Shown here: positions 12,326 to 23,738 of the stretch, in pieces
How positions within the stretch are numbered: position 1 is the first letter of the stretch
Layout of the letters: every line of letters begins with the position of its first letter
From: Tigriopus japonicus
Taxonomy: Eukaryota > Arthropoda > Copepoda > Harpacticoida > Harpacticidae
Direction: 5' to 3'
Length of the DNA stretch: 64,000 nt
Assembly (NCBI GenBank): GCA_010645155.1
Contig: CM021322.1
Coordinates: forward strand, 9,712,334-9,776,333
The notes under the pieces: model-generated
Seen by the model: only the letters and a program-made list of their open reading frames with translations
Told to the model about the DNA's origin: nothing
Database searches by the model: none
Translations under genes and position numbers: made by a program

Positions 12326-13293
12326 TATTATTGATATAAACTTCCATCAAAAACCAGTCACGGTTTCGATGGAATATCTTCCCTAGTCTATAGAGGACTG
12401 TAAACAGTGGTCTATGCATTAGGCCACATTTTTGAAAATTGAATTACAATGCCTAATATGACAACTTTCTTGGCTTTTCCAAGATGGTCTGATTTGCAAA
12501 ACTATCAATTGGCACGGAGAAAATGGTGTTTTCAAGAAAAGATTCAGTATCGAAATTGTATCAGTCAATGGATAAAGGAGACCTCAAATGCTAATATGGG
12601 AAGTCTTGATGGCTGCTTGAATATTTTGGGTTTACTTAACTCACTGGACACTCTCATGAACAAGGTATCTGAGTAGTACTTATAATGACAGAAACCCTTT
12701 ACAGAAACCCTTTATCCATGGATATTGGTTTGTGTTGGATATGAAACCACAGGAAACTTTCAGGTTTTTCTCTCAGACTACACTGTAAGAGGAACTTTTT
12801 GTTCTTGTTGTATTGTTAAATAGCAAAAGTTTGTCATTGCTCTACTATTCTTTTTGAGCCACAACCACAATTGCTATCTTGAAATTTAGAGATCATTGGG
12901 CATTGTCAAACAATCTCGTTACAAAATGATGCCATTGTACCATTACTTAAATGATTCTTGGTCATGATCATTGAAACCTCAGTTAAAGAGCTCTTTCCAA
13001 ACACAAATAAAACCACTGTTTCAAAACCACTCTTTGAAATGCCCTAAACACCTTAGTTTGCCTTGGGACAATGCAAATATTCATGGTCAAACATCCAAAT
13101 CAATGTTCAAAGCCAGAGCCGGATTTTGGGCACTATTCACCAGCAAGCTTGGCTCAAAAATGTTCTTTAGAGCCATAGAATCAAAGAGATAATCATGGCA
13201 ACTTACAGCACAGCTTTTCCTACTCATGGCACTTGGGTTTTAGATGAGATAACATACATACAATTTGAAGCTTATTCTCCCCTTTGCGGTTGG
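12326..13293. other. Non-coding stretch, no gene recognised
   Basis: Short open frames only, none with a recognisable motif. Nothing supportable was found. Confidence 0.5.
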
Positions 13294-13302
13294 AACTTTC
13301 TT

Positions 13303-14516
13303 TGTAAACACTAATTGCCACAAGAATGATCACGTCCGAACGGCAAGATAGGTTGCGTGGCAAAAATAATCTTGTTCCGTGAGCACGTCGTTAAATCAGG
13401 GAAAAACGGGGAGAGTCACAGATATTGACAAAAGGGGAAAGGTTAGAATATCTGAACCTAAATTAACCAATTCTAACATTTTACAAACTTACCTAACCCA
13501 ACCAATCTTAACCTTTTACAAACTTACCTAAACTTACATAAAAGCAAACCATTTTGCCAATTCATGACAGAAAAAGTTTATTCCAAAATCCCTTACAGCA
13601 GTGGAAACCCAAAATTATAACCTATGAGCTTCGTGCATTGCTGCAACGCTATGCTATTGTGTTGGAGAAAGAGAAGATTTAAACATAAGTAGTGCTGCTC
13701 CAAGTTGTCTCCTGAATAAGAGGACATTTAGGGAAGATAGAAAAAAAATGTTTCCATGTTAGCAAGACCAAAAATACTTTTTTTAAGTTCAAATTTGACC
13801 CTAAAAAGGATTGCCATTTTTTTCATAGTGAAAGAACGTAAACAAAAATCTAGAATCTTAGGACAGAAAATGCAGACAGAAGTTATATGAAAAATTACTT
13901 TGGCCCATGAAGAAACAAATTAAGCAGAAAAAAACTTTATTTGTCCAATTCCAGCTGGAATATTTTTTGGCAAATTTGAAACTTAAAAAAATTGTTTCTG
14001 GAACTTTCCAAATCTGTTCCACTGTGTAGTCATTAATTTAACATAAAAATAGCCAGAGCATGATCAGTGATCATTGATCACCTAAATTGGTAATAAGGTA
14101 GATGAAGACTTGGGACATCCAGTGCATGAGTGAGATGTGTGAAAAAGAAATGATTTTCATTTAAGTATTATTAACATGTCGAGGAAGTAATAATGGTATG
14201 CCGGAAGTATAGTGTTTGCCTCCATTTAAAAATCCAATAACAAATTATTAAGTGCAGCCAAATTCAGCGGGAATTCTTATGCATTTTGAATCATTAAAAT
14301 TCTGTTTATCAATTCATTTGAATGAAATTATAGGGATAAAAACTCGTTCTAAAGCCTGAATAGATTTTTCACCTCACTTTTGGTTTCATAGTCCTTATTT
14401 ACTTATCTTATTTCTGTTTCACCCAGTAGGTTTCACCGCCAAAACAACATCATTTTTGTCACGCAACCTATCTTGCCGTTCGGACGTGATCATTCTTGTG
14501 ACAATTAGTGTTTACA
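13303..14516. mobile_element. Mutator-like (MULE) non-autonomous element
   Basis: Inverted repeats of about 65 bp bound this 1,214-bp segment. The left arm begins TGTAAACACTAATTG at 13303; the right arm is its reverse complement ending at 14516. They differ at two positions only (C/T near base 16, G/A near base 58). A perfect 9-bp direct repeat, AACTTTCTT, flanks it at 13294-13302 and 14517-14525. Long arms plus a 9-bp duplication are the Mutator signature. There is no transposase gene inside. A short internal duplication (TTTTACAAACTTACCTAA, about 13,481-13,533) is present. The few differences between the arms suggest a fairly recent insertion. Confidence 0.88.
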
Positions 14517-14525
14517 AACTTTCTT

Positions 14526-15690
14526 TGCCATTGTTTACAGTTAGGCCTAAGTTGGCTGGTAAGGTTGGGTGAATGTAAAGGTGACCATTGACCATTCCTT
14601 GCTGGAGGGTCCTTGGGTGAGGGCGTTTCACACAAACTACGTGATAAAATCAGTGCTGCTAGATTAAGATTTAAGTAATGCTCGTTCCTCGTTGGAATGA
14701 GAACTTAATCTCGCAAGAAATTTTGCTGGAACAGGGGGCGAAATCAAATTCCAAAGAATTTCTTTGAAGCCATCATTGCCTATAAACGCTGTATTGGTTT
14801 CTTTTTCATTATTTCAATCATGACAATGGTACTTTGCATTTGGAACTTTTTCAACACTGGTTACGAGTTTTCTGGGAAACAAAACTTGTTTGTATCTGGC
14901 AGACCAAAACGTCCTCACCCCATGAACATTCCTCCATTGTTGCACAATTGGTCGTCGACGGCTGGAAGTCCAAAAAGTGTCTCAATTTATGACCCCTAAG
15001 AACCAAAATGGCAAACTAGGGCAAAAATCCAACTCGAACCACATCAGTAGTAGCGAGTTACTGTCGGCAGATCTGGAGAACTCTTGAATAGGGTTGCTCC
15101 GGACTGCTCAGCTGAACTGAAACTAACTTACATGGCTGCAAAAACATTTTTTTCATAAAATGTGAGAAAAACATAAAAGTTTTTAGATTCTTTTCTCAGT
15201 TTGCCACTTTCTCGCCTAATAATTTGCTCGTTTTTTCGGTCCAATACATTGATTTTTCATCTTTGGTTCGATTATTTGGCTCGTTTTCCCTGGCAAAACT
15301 TGGTGACCTTTTTTGTTGAATAAATATTTCGACAATTGTTGTTAGGTCAGACAAAATATGAAAAAACGTTTCTTTAAAGTTAAATCTCTAGAAAAAGAGA
15401 AAAAGGCATCAAGAATTACCCGGTAAATTTCAAGGTCATCATAACAAACATTTATTGTCAAGTACATTCTTTTCGGCCCTCGATTCCTAGATTAATATTC
15501 TTGCTTTCAAAAAAGGCGCAGTTGGATTTTTTTTGCTACATTTTTGCCCTGACAACAAGGTTAGCGACCAGAATTGGGATTTCCATAAGAAATATATCAA
15601 TTAATTAGCTACGTTTTAATGTATATGAAACATAGCAAGTACACAGTTACCTAGGCAAGCATGGTTTGCTTTGAAGTGCTGATTTTTCTT
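14526..15690. other. Non-coding stretch downstream of the gag-like gene
   Basis: This is where pol would lie if the minus-strand gag at 15772-17616 belonged to a complete BEL/Pao element. No protease, reverse transcriptase, RNase H or integrase motif was seen, and no long open frame. Confidence 0.6.
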
Positions 15691-15694
15691 CACT

Positions 15695-15700
15695 TTTATT
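15695..15700 (-). promoter_or_regulatory. Poly(A) signal AATAAA of the gag-like gene
   Basis: AATAAA on the minus strand 72 bases past the stop codon of the gag-like gene, a usual distance for a short 3' UTR. Confidence 0.6.
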
Positions 15701-15771
15701 TTGGAAACGTCACCACAATTTACTGTCCATGTCCATCATGCAAACTAGTTATGTCCAAAGTTCATCATTCA

Positions 15772-17616
15772 TCAAAGCCTTTGGTATCTTACTAAGTGCA
15801 AGGGGCTTCTTTCTCTCTCCCGGAAGTACAATTCTTCCTCATTCTCAAGGCTGTTTCGTTGAAAGGATCTGGAGCGTTCATTCAGCGGAGACTCTTTGGC
15901 ATTTCTCGCATTAGTCTTAGCATTGTATCTGTTGTTGTGTTTCTTGCCCTCTGAGCGAGAAACTCCTCGGATATCCATGTCTTGAGTCAAAGGTGCTGTT
16001 CGGTATGGACTGAGTGGACACATAAGCACATGGTGATCCACGTCATTGCGTCGGCCATTGCACAAGCGACATGAAATATTGCATTTATGATTCCCCTCCA
16101 TGGGTCTGGCACACTTGTAACAGAATGAGACATTACGACACACACGTTTCCATTCTTGGAAACTCATAGCCAAACCAACGGGACATCGGGTCAAATGATG
16201 ATTTGTCTCATTTGGTCCACAAAGAAAGCAGATTTCCTTTGAATTGTGAGAGGTCAATGCTCGGATGGAAGCCAATTTTTGCTCACAGTCTTGTTCGTAT
16301 TCCTCTTGTTTGTTTTGGGCCTCTTGTTTCTCGAGCCAAGCATTGAATTTTTCATAATTGTCGACCATGCCAAAGTTCCATTCGGGAAGGATTTCTCCCG
16401 TCTTTGTCGCTTCTTCGCGTTTTTTGTTGTACTCGCGCATTTCTTGGCTCTTGAATTTATACCAATTTTCTTCTTGTTCAGCGGTCATGGATCTTGTGAA
16501 GGTGCAAGTCAAGGCAAAATTGAACATGTCCACTTTTTCCTTCTCAAATGAGTCCTTGACACGTTGCAAGGCCTTCAGGGATTCCTTGATCACCTCCAAC
16601 TGGTCCAATTTCGATCTCTTTTTGTTGAGTCCGCTCTTGATATAATAAGCTGCGATGTTCATTGGATTCTCAAACTTGTCGGTCAGGTCTTGCATGGCCT
16701 TGTCATATGAATCAGATCCATCAAACGGATACCTGTAAACTAATCTATAGGCCCGATCGGAGAGAGCTTTCTTGAGTTTTCTGAACAGGGCAATCTTGCT
16801 GAATCCGGTCAACGATTCCATTTCTTTGACAAGACATTCCCAATCATTCTTCCATTGGGCAAATTTGACCAAAACTTTTGGATCACTCAGATCACCTTCA
16901 AACGGCTTGATCTTGTCTCTGATATGAAAGCTGTCCATTGTGACGACATCCTTGGCATTTGGAGGGCTTTTGTCCGATTCCTGGATGAAATGGCTGTTTA
17001 GGACGGGTCGGATGGAGATTTCATATTCAAATCGAGCCATCAAATTGGCAAACTTGTTCATGGTGGTTGAGTAGGTGGTGGTGAGAGGGTCACGGTTGGG
17101 TTTGTACCATACGCGGGTAGCTTCTTTAAAATTGGCCTCAAATTGGGGAAATCTACCAATCTCCCAGTCTTGGATGAGTCGCTTGGCTTGGTGATCTTCG
17201 ATTTGGGCTGATGGATCTGTCACTTCTTTGGTTTGAAGACTGTCTAAAACCTGATGAAAATTGGTTTGAATTTGTTCAACCATTTGGCAATCATCCTTGA
17301 ACTTTTTCTCGGCTGTCCATCTTGCTGGAATCATTTGTTGGGCTTGCTCCAACTTGAGGTCAACAAGAGTCCGGAGTTGCTCATCATTGGCTCCTTGGTT
17401 TTCTTCACTGATGGCTTTGTGCCAAATTGGCCGAAGCATGTCCAGCTCAACTTCAATGGCGGAAAACTTCTTTGTGTCTTGGCTGGGTTCAGCTTTGTTA
17501 TCAAGTCGCTTCTCCAGTTCATCTAGAATTTCTTCCTTGAGCAATCCTGGGGGTGTCATGGATCCGTGACCATCTCCAATAGCATCAGTGGAGCCAGCGT
17601 AGTTATGATCCCCCAT
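15772..17616 (-). CDS. Stand-alone BEL/Pao-type Gag protein, possibly domesticated
   Basis: Intact 614-residue frame resembling the Gag part of BEL/Pao retroelements. The chosen start is ATG 17616-17614 (MGDHNYAGSTDA). The frame stays open upstream, but a pyrimidine-rich TTTATCTAG splice-acceptor-like site ends at 17642, so the upstream part is probably intron. Residues about 1-200 are charged and helical. A DUF1759-like Gag core follows (IKPFEGDLSD, FAQWKNDWE, FRKLKKALSDRAYRLV, DLTDKFENP, about 235-330). Near the C-terminus are three Cys/His clusters like BEL zinc knuckles: CFLCGPNETNHHLTRC, CYKCARPMEGNHKC and CRLCNGRRNDVDHHVLMC. An Arg/Ser/Glu-rich tail ends the protein. No pol follows, no LTR pair was seen, and a poly(A) signal lies 72 bases past the stop. 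An open gag of this length among decayed elements suggests selection. A recently truncated retroelement is the alternative. Confidence 0.8.
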   Translation of the reverse strand: MGDHNYAGSTDAIGDGHGSMTPPGLLKEEILDELEKRLDNKAEPSQDTKKFSAIEVELDMLRPIWHKAISEENQGANDEQLRTLVDLKLEQAQQMIPARWTAEKKFKDDCQMVEQIQTNFHQVLDSLQTKEVTDPSAQIEDHQAKRLIQDWEIGRFPQFEANFKEATRVWYKPNRDPLTTTYSTTMNKFANLMARFEYEISIRPVLNSHFIQESDKSPPNAKDVVTMDSFHIRDKIKPFEGDLSDPKVLVKFAQWKNDWECLVKEMESLTGFSKIALFRKLKKALSDRAYRLVYRYPFDGSDSYDKAMQDLTDKFENPMNIAAYYIKSGLNKKRSKLDQLEVIKESLKALQRVKDSFEKEKVDMFNFALTCTFTRSMTAEQEENWYKFKSQEMREYNKKREEATKTGEILPEWNFGMVDNYEKFNAWLEKQEAQNKQEEYEQDCEQKLASIRALTSHNSKEICFLCGPNETNHHLTRCPVGLAMSFQEWKRVCRNVSFCYKCARPMEGNHKCNISCRLCNGRRNDVDHHVLMCPLSPYRTAPLTQDMDIRGVSRSEGKKHNNRYNAKTNARNAKESPLNERSRSFQRNSLENEEELYFRERERSPLHLVRYQRL

Positions 17617-19853
17617 TTCAAAGGTGTGGTAGATACAGTTCCTAGATAAAGAAGACAAGCATTTTTTGACGGAAGGTATGATAAATAAACACAATGCATA
17701 AAAAATGAACGCGATCAAGAGTCAAGGGTTTTTTTCAAGGAAACGTCACAAACGTTCATACTAAACTTACGCAAATGGCATCTACCATTCAAAGGAGTCA
17801 TTTCTTCAAAAGTAGGCTTTTCTAAAACACTTTTGTTGTGATTGTGTTCATACTTTACATACACTTTGCTTGTTTGAGGTTCACTGATGGTTAACCTGAC
17901 ATTTGGTTTGTTTGATTGTCAGAAAAGCAATTGTAAGGGTCAAGGGTTTTTAAAACTTTGAAAATTTTATCTTTTTCAAAGTTTTTCTATTTCAAAAATG
18001 GGAGTTCCGGAATTGATGTTGTACCTCAATTCAATTTTAACAGTCATATTCTTCAAGAAATTATAATGAACTAATCTTTATTGCGAGAAATTTCTCTTTG
18101 AATACATTTTATACAATACAATGTATGTTTGGTTGTATTAGGAGGCACCCATTCTGGGCTATGGTTTAGCGCCGTTCGAGACGAGTATCCACTATTTATG
18201 GGAGGGTGGGATTGAGGTAAGACCTGGGATCAAGCCCATGAACCCAAATATAGTTGGGCCGCGCGTAAACCAAATGTGCTACAATCATCTCCCCTTCAAA
18301 ATGAATTCATATACCATTGACTTTAATCTTTTACACGTTCAAGAGACAAAAAAAAATATCTTTTTTTCATTGCTTTCCCCTTAACCCCTCAAAAGTACAT
18401 TTTCAGTAGGCGTTTCTCAAAACCTTCCAACTATCTCTGACAAAAATTGTTTGGTTACAACAAAACCCTTTTCTTAATTATTCCGTGTCACACTCTTCCG
18501 GCAAGGTGCTTGTTTCGTAAGGGTCAGTTCGTTGTTGGTAAATCAAACATTTCAGAAATTTTTGCATTTTTCAATATTGGTTCATTTTTTTATTTGACAC
18601 ATTTAAAAAATAAAATCTTGCGAAGCAAAGGAGGAATGAGTTGATGGAATGATTTTTCAACAAGACTTTACCAAAGTTGTGAACACGTGATTGTGAACGT
18701 ATCTTTTTAATGTTATCAGTTTCATTAGAGCAAGGAAAAAAAGTAGGAAAAACACAGAAAAAAAGTTTTTTAAAAGTTGGAAACAAGTTGTCAAATCTAA
18801 GCTTTTAAGCGTAGTCAAGTTCGTCTACGCTACGAAATCCATTGAAATCTGGAGCCAGGTAGCATTTTAATGTGTTGCAATGACTATCATGCATTTCAGT
18901 AATAGAAAAGTTTAGATAATTGTACATATAAAAGTCAACTCTTTATTAAATGAAAATATACAGATTAATTTTAATATTACTTTCGGAACTCCCTTGCAAG
19001 GCTGAAGTACTAGTATCCATCTAAACTTGATAAAAAGTCAGCCATGAATGAATAAATTACTTTTTGGACCTATGTCTCGTACTTTGCTGTGGTGTTTGGT
19101 TCACCTATAATACTTGTGAACAATTAGATTATTGAGGCGAAAGTAGTTCCAAGGATCTACCGTAAATTTCTTGGAGGAGCTACATCCAAGTCTAGTATTT
19201 TTGGTCTTTCAACGCCATCTTTTGTACTCTTTCAAAAGCTTGTTATGAAAGAGATTTTGAAAAATTGTAATAGAGAAATAAGTTTGTTTTGAGAAAATGG
19301 CATCCACAAATAATTGTTGTATATTTTCACTTTGTCGGAAAAGTTTGCAAAAGCTATTAGAAAATGTTAGTATGGTTTGATTCAACGTCAATAAAATTAG
19401 AGGTGAAAAAGATTTTAGAGGTCGGTCAAACATGTAAGTTTTCGTTACTATCGTTGGACTTGAAAAGCACAAGACTCAAAGGGCCCAAAGAGCGCGTACA
19501 ACGGATCGAAAAGCGGCAAATTTTCGTGAAAGTGCAAAATATGGAGGCACTTGCTGAATGTGACACAAATGTGGAATAAAGAGGAAAAAAAAATATTATT
19601 CATTGCAAAAAGTAAAATCTATTAAAAAGGGCAAAAAAATAGAAACAAGTTTTCTACTCTTTTATCCATCCTTGCTTTAGTTATTACCATATGTAAAGAT
19701 TTGGTTTATTTTTTAAAATCATTATTAGGTTGCTTTGAATGTGACGCTTCAAAAGTTAGCACATTCTTAGAAGAGATGCTTATTTCAAAATTTATTTCAA
19801 TTAGATTTCAGTATAGTTAATTGCATGAAATATTTTATTTTGATCTTTCGTAG
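17617..19853. other. Upstream of the gag-like gene; no further gene seen
   Basis: The 5' part should hold the intron and promoter of the minus-strand gag-like gene, judged by the acceptor-like site at 17642. No donor or first exon could be fixed. Beyond that the sequence is AT-rich without a recognisable gene. Confidence 0.4.
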
Positions 19854-20481
19854 TGTAGCAGTACTGATTCGGGATGATCAGTTTGGGAGCGGTGCTACAA
19901 TCATCCGATGATCCAATCGGATAGAGTACCTTTCAGAGCTTGAATAATAAACGTGGTCGGAGACAGAGTTTTATGATTGGGGTCTTATCCTTTATTTGGT
20001 CGAAGGTGGTGATGTTGAATACAGGATAAGTCAGCAAGGGGAACTTCTTAGACTGAGATGGATAGCTGGGTACAAAGGTACTATGACTGTATGTGAACGC
20101 CAATAATAGCTCTGAACTCAACTAGCTTCAGTAAGTGAGTAGTTCTGTAGTACACATGTGGAAGGCTATTTATACTAAATGGATGTGTACTACCAGATAT
20201 TACATATGACATGATCATTGTGTATACCAGTTTATACTAGTACATGTTCATAAGGCGTGGTCATTGCTTACACAAGCACGTATGATACCAAAGACAGACA
20301 AAGGGCACAGAATGTACTAGAATGTACTACGTGTAGAAATATGTTATTGCGGTAGATTATCAAACGTTTGCATCCTTTGTCTCTTCTGTTCAGGGCCGTG
20401 ACTTGTTATGATGCGTCATTGACTGGTGACTTCATACAGGTGAATTGATGGTTCGGCATCAGTTCCACTACAGTAGCAACA
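19854..20481 (-). mobile_element. Possible solo LTR
   Basis: Read on the minus strand, this 628-bp stretch begins TGTTGC and ends GCTACA (the TG...CA form of LTRs). It has a good TATA box (TATAAATA, complement of 20167-20174) followed about 170 bases later by AATAAA (complement of 19991-19996), as in U3-R-U5. No 5-bp target duplication is evident at these ends (CGTAG and CAGTA). No internal retroelement sequence flanks it. The limits and identity are inferred. Confidence 0.35.
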
Positions 20482-21156
20482 CAGTACGTTTTACTTCATG
20501 ATGAAACAGTTACTTGTTGACAGACCAAATTTCGTATAAATGTTAATCATTTAAAGTACCTCTATGCTTTATTTGTTTACAGGGAATCCCTTCCTTCCCA
20601 TTTTTTAAATTGAATTTCCATATGTTAAGGTTCGGTTTATTTTGACGAGTTCATAATTAGTTCATTTTAAATGTGGTGCTTCCAAACTTAACAAGAGAAA
20701 AGCAAAAAACAATTTGGTACACGAGTAAAACGTAATTTGTCATCTACTGACTCTGTAATGGTTTGTTTTTTGGGTAAATGCATTCTCACTGAAATTCTGC
20801 AAGGAACCCACACGACTTCTGAAATATTGACTTGGTATCCAAATAATGCTGACCATGGAACAATCATGATTAAGAATATTCTTAGCTCTGAGTTAATTTT
20901 GTTTCACACATTTGAAAAAAAAAACAAAATTAATAGTGTTTTTCTATCTGCCCAAAATAACCGTATTTTGCAACATCAAAAGATGCGTCCTCAACGTTGA
21001 TTCAATTTATTTAATCGATTCTTTCCCATTACAGAACTAGAATGACAACAACACCTAAAAGATGATTCTTACCTGTGGAAGTTGAGGTTTGGGTGTCAAT
21101 TCTGTTGCACTGACGATCAAACAACGATGTTAACGGATCGAGACGATTGTTAAGAC
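20482..21156. other. Non-coding stretch, no gene recognised
   Basis: Only short open frames without motifs. Confidence 0.5.
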
Positions 21157-21640
21157 CAGGGTTGCCAGGTCCCACGGAGGGCTCGCGGCCAAATTTAAAA
21201 TCAGAAGTTGCCTTTTGGCGGCCAAAAATGAGGAAAAGTTGCCACTTGGCAGCCATTTTTTTATTTTCATTGTTTTCATTATTGTTGTTCAATTGTCACG
21301 CACATTGCAAAAAAATGTATAAGTAAGGAGCATTGCTCAAGACATTTTTTGTAAAATATATATTTTCTTAAACTTCTTTACATTTTTTGTATTGTGCGTT
21401 CTAGTAAGAAACTTCATGGGAACAAAGCGTCAACTTGGCATTATAGACAATTGACGTTAACGTGAATCCTTAGGTGCTAGGATTGCAGGGTTGATCCTCC
21501 CCCGCCCAATAAAGCTGGTATTGACCCAATTTTGCCGATAGGTAACATTATGTGTCTGTAAATCGGAAATGTTAAATGCATAGGGTTTCATCTTTAGTCT
21601 TTATACAAAATTATTTAACAATCAAAATCCATCCTATTTA

Positions 21641-21680
21641 GTGCATGTCTGCTTTTAGTTTTGGTAAGCATAACTGAAAC
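21641..21680 (+). repeat. Left terminal inverted repeat of the ISL2EU-type element
   Basis: 40 bp matching the reverse complement of 26045-26084 at 37 positions; the three differences are at about bases 17, 22 and 24. Confidence 0.92.
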
Positions 21681-21961
21681 TGCTGATGGAATGAAAGCGC
21701 TTTCGGCCGAAATAAGGGAAGCTCAGTAAACATCAGCTGGGCCTGCTTGTTTACTCCGTAGCACCGTCGTGGCCTCTGTTGTCTCATTGCTTCACAAAAA
21801 TTCTATGATCGCATCTCTTTCTCGACCGTTTGTTGCGGAGCAACTGACCATTTGAAATATTTGATCGAGTGCAGAACAGGAAAGAACAGAATCACCAGAA
21901 AAGGGCGGCGCAACACTACGGAGCACAAAATCAACAACTTTTTTTCTCACTGTGCTTATCA

Positions 21962-22021
21962 AATTAGACAAGCTCAAAAAACGTTCGCTAGATGGCGTAG
22001 AAGTGCCACGCCGCAAACAAA
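21962..22021 (+). repeat. Left subterminal inverted repeat
   Basis: 60 bp identical to the reverse complement of 25964-26023 except for one base (GTGCCACG against GTGCTACG). It lies just before the start codons of both element genes, so it could carry a shared promoter or a transposase-binding array; that role is an inference. Confidence 0.9.
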
Positions 22022-22092
22022 GCAAGTTCTTAATCCGAAGATCACGTTTTCATTCCCTAAGTATCAAGCTCAGTGATTCATTAGATCCCAAA

Positions 22093-23670
22093 ATGGAAGC
22101 TGAGTGGGGAAAAATGAGAGTTGACCAATTGAAAATTGAATTGATGAAGATTGGTGCCAAAACTACAGGGCGAAAGTCCGAGTTGATCGAGCGACTTGGC
22201 GATTACCACCGAAACTCCAACTTTCAAGGACCCAGTATTTCTCTGCCTGGACAGGAACCCATGCCTAATTGGCCGGTCTCTGGATTCAAGTCAGTGACTC
22301 CAGAAGGCCGAAACGGCCTTCCAAAGGTACTGAATGAGCATGTCGAGCACTATATTGTGACAAGACAAGTGCTGGACAAAAAGAATTCGTGTGACCATGC
22401 TGCTATGAGAAGAGGGAAGAAGATGGCCGATTGTGTGGACGCGTTAAGTTTTCTTTCAACGGATGAATTGGTTTTCTTTACCGGCATCGTTTATGCAGAA
22501 ATGAAGAAAAACTTAGCGTATAATATCAAGTTCATTATTGACGCCCGCACTGGTCAAGTCAAGAATTCTGAATGTGAATGTCCGGCTGGGAAGGGTCCAA
22601 CCGCTACTTGCAAACATGTGGTATCCGCCCTACTGCTTCTTGTGGAATTTACGGATGGCGGTGAACTCCGCATTCGGAAAAGTTGTACTGAGACGCTCCA
22701 AACATTCAAAAAACCAAAACACGCCCACAAAGGCTCACCACTCAAAGTTCAAGGTCTGAAAAAATTAATGAAGCGCAAATCCCGCAAAGAAATCGATGGA
22801 GAGGACGATGATGATGATCCAGACCCAAGACTGCTTGAGGATCGAAAGAGGCCATCTTATACTGACGAAGTCCGAAATATTACGACAAACTTTTGCTCAC
22901 AATTTTCACAAGATATTTCGCTCCGTTATTCGTACGGAAAAGCAAATTTTCAAGCTGCGATTAGTGATCATGACTATCTGGACAAGAAGTTCCCGGAATA
23001 TTAGATCCGTGACAAAATCAATGTTACAAAGAAAGACGCTGAGAAAATTGAATTAACGACTAGAGATCAGGCAAAATCTCGGAAGTGGTTTGAATACCGT
23101 CAATGGCGATTAACAGCCAGCCATTTTGGAGAAATTTGTCAAATCACGGAAAAGCGCGACAAGGACAAGTTTTGTGAGACAATGTTTACACCGAAGAATC
23201 TCGCCATTCCTGCCATCATTCATGGTCAGACTTACGAAAGTGTGGCAACAAGAAAATTTTCTGAACAAACTGGAAAAATCGTGACAAAAGCTGGTTTAAT
23301 TATTGATCCAAATCTACCGTTTTTGGCTGCTTCTCCCTACGGGTTTATTCAAGATGAAGAATCTCTCTTGGAGGTCAAGTGTCCGTTCAAAATCCGCGAA
23401 GAAAAACTCAACGCCAGCAATCTTCCCTTTCTTGAAGTGGACGAATGTGGAGAAACGAAATTAAGAAAAACACACAAATTTTACTACCAAATTCAAGGAC
23501 AACTTTCGATTGCCAAGAAAAAACTGTGTTATTTCGTTGTTTTCTCATTTGTCGACATTCTTGTTCTTGAAATTCCAAAAGACGAGGATTTCTTTCGCGA
23601 TTTTATGCTGCCAAAGTTGAAGTCATTTTATGACAAGTACTATATTCGGCACATCATGTCAAAAATGTAA
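22093..23670 (+). pseudogene. SAP-SWIM-YqaJ accessory protein of the ISL2EU element
   Basis: Element-encoded nuclease-like protein of about 525 codons. The start ATG at 22093 (MEAEWGKMRVDQLKIELMK) is preferred over the upstream open frame, which lies in the subterminal repeat. Residues about 5-40 form a SAP DNA-binding motif (VDQLKIELMK, GRKSELIERL). Residues 161-175 form a SWIM zinc finger (CECPAGKGPTATCKHV). From about residue 330 a YqaJ-like exonuclease fold follows (EYRQWRLTASHFGEI, HGQTYESVA, FLAASPYGF, LLEVKCP, YYQIQGQLS). A single in-frame TAG at 23002-23004 separates the SWIM and YqaJ halves. The metal-binding Asp of the SPDG motif is Tyr here (TAC, 23338-23340). Both changes point to loss of function. 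YqaJ/lambda-exonuclease-type partners are characteristic of ISL2EU; their role in transposition is not established. Confidence 0.9.
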
Positions 23671-23738
23671 TATTGAGATTGTTTCGGTTCAAAAAACTTC
23701 AAGAGAACAACAAAAATCTTGTTCTTGTGTGGGGAAAC

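Noticed and set aside
16246..16645. Plus-strand frames overlapping the gag-like gene
   Set aside because: Hydrophobic antisense shadows of the minus-strand gene.
18571..18786. Short frames in the 18-20 kb region
   Set aside because: AT-rich, Phe/Leu-heavy translations typical of non-coding DNA.
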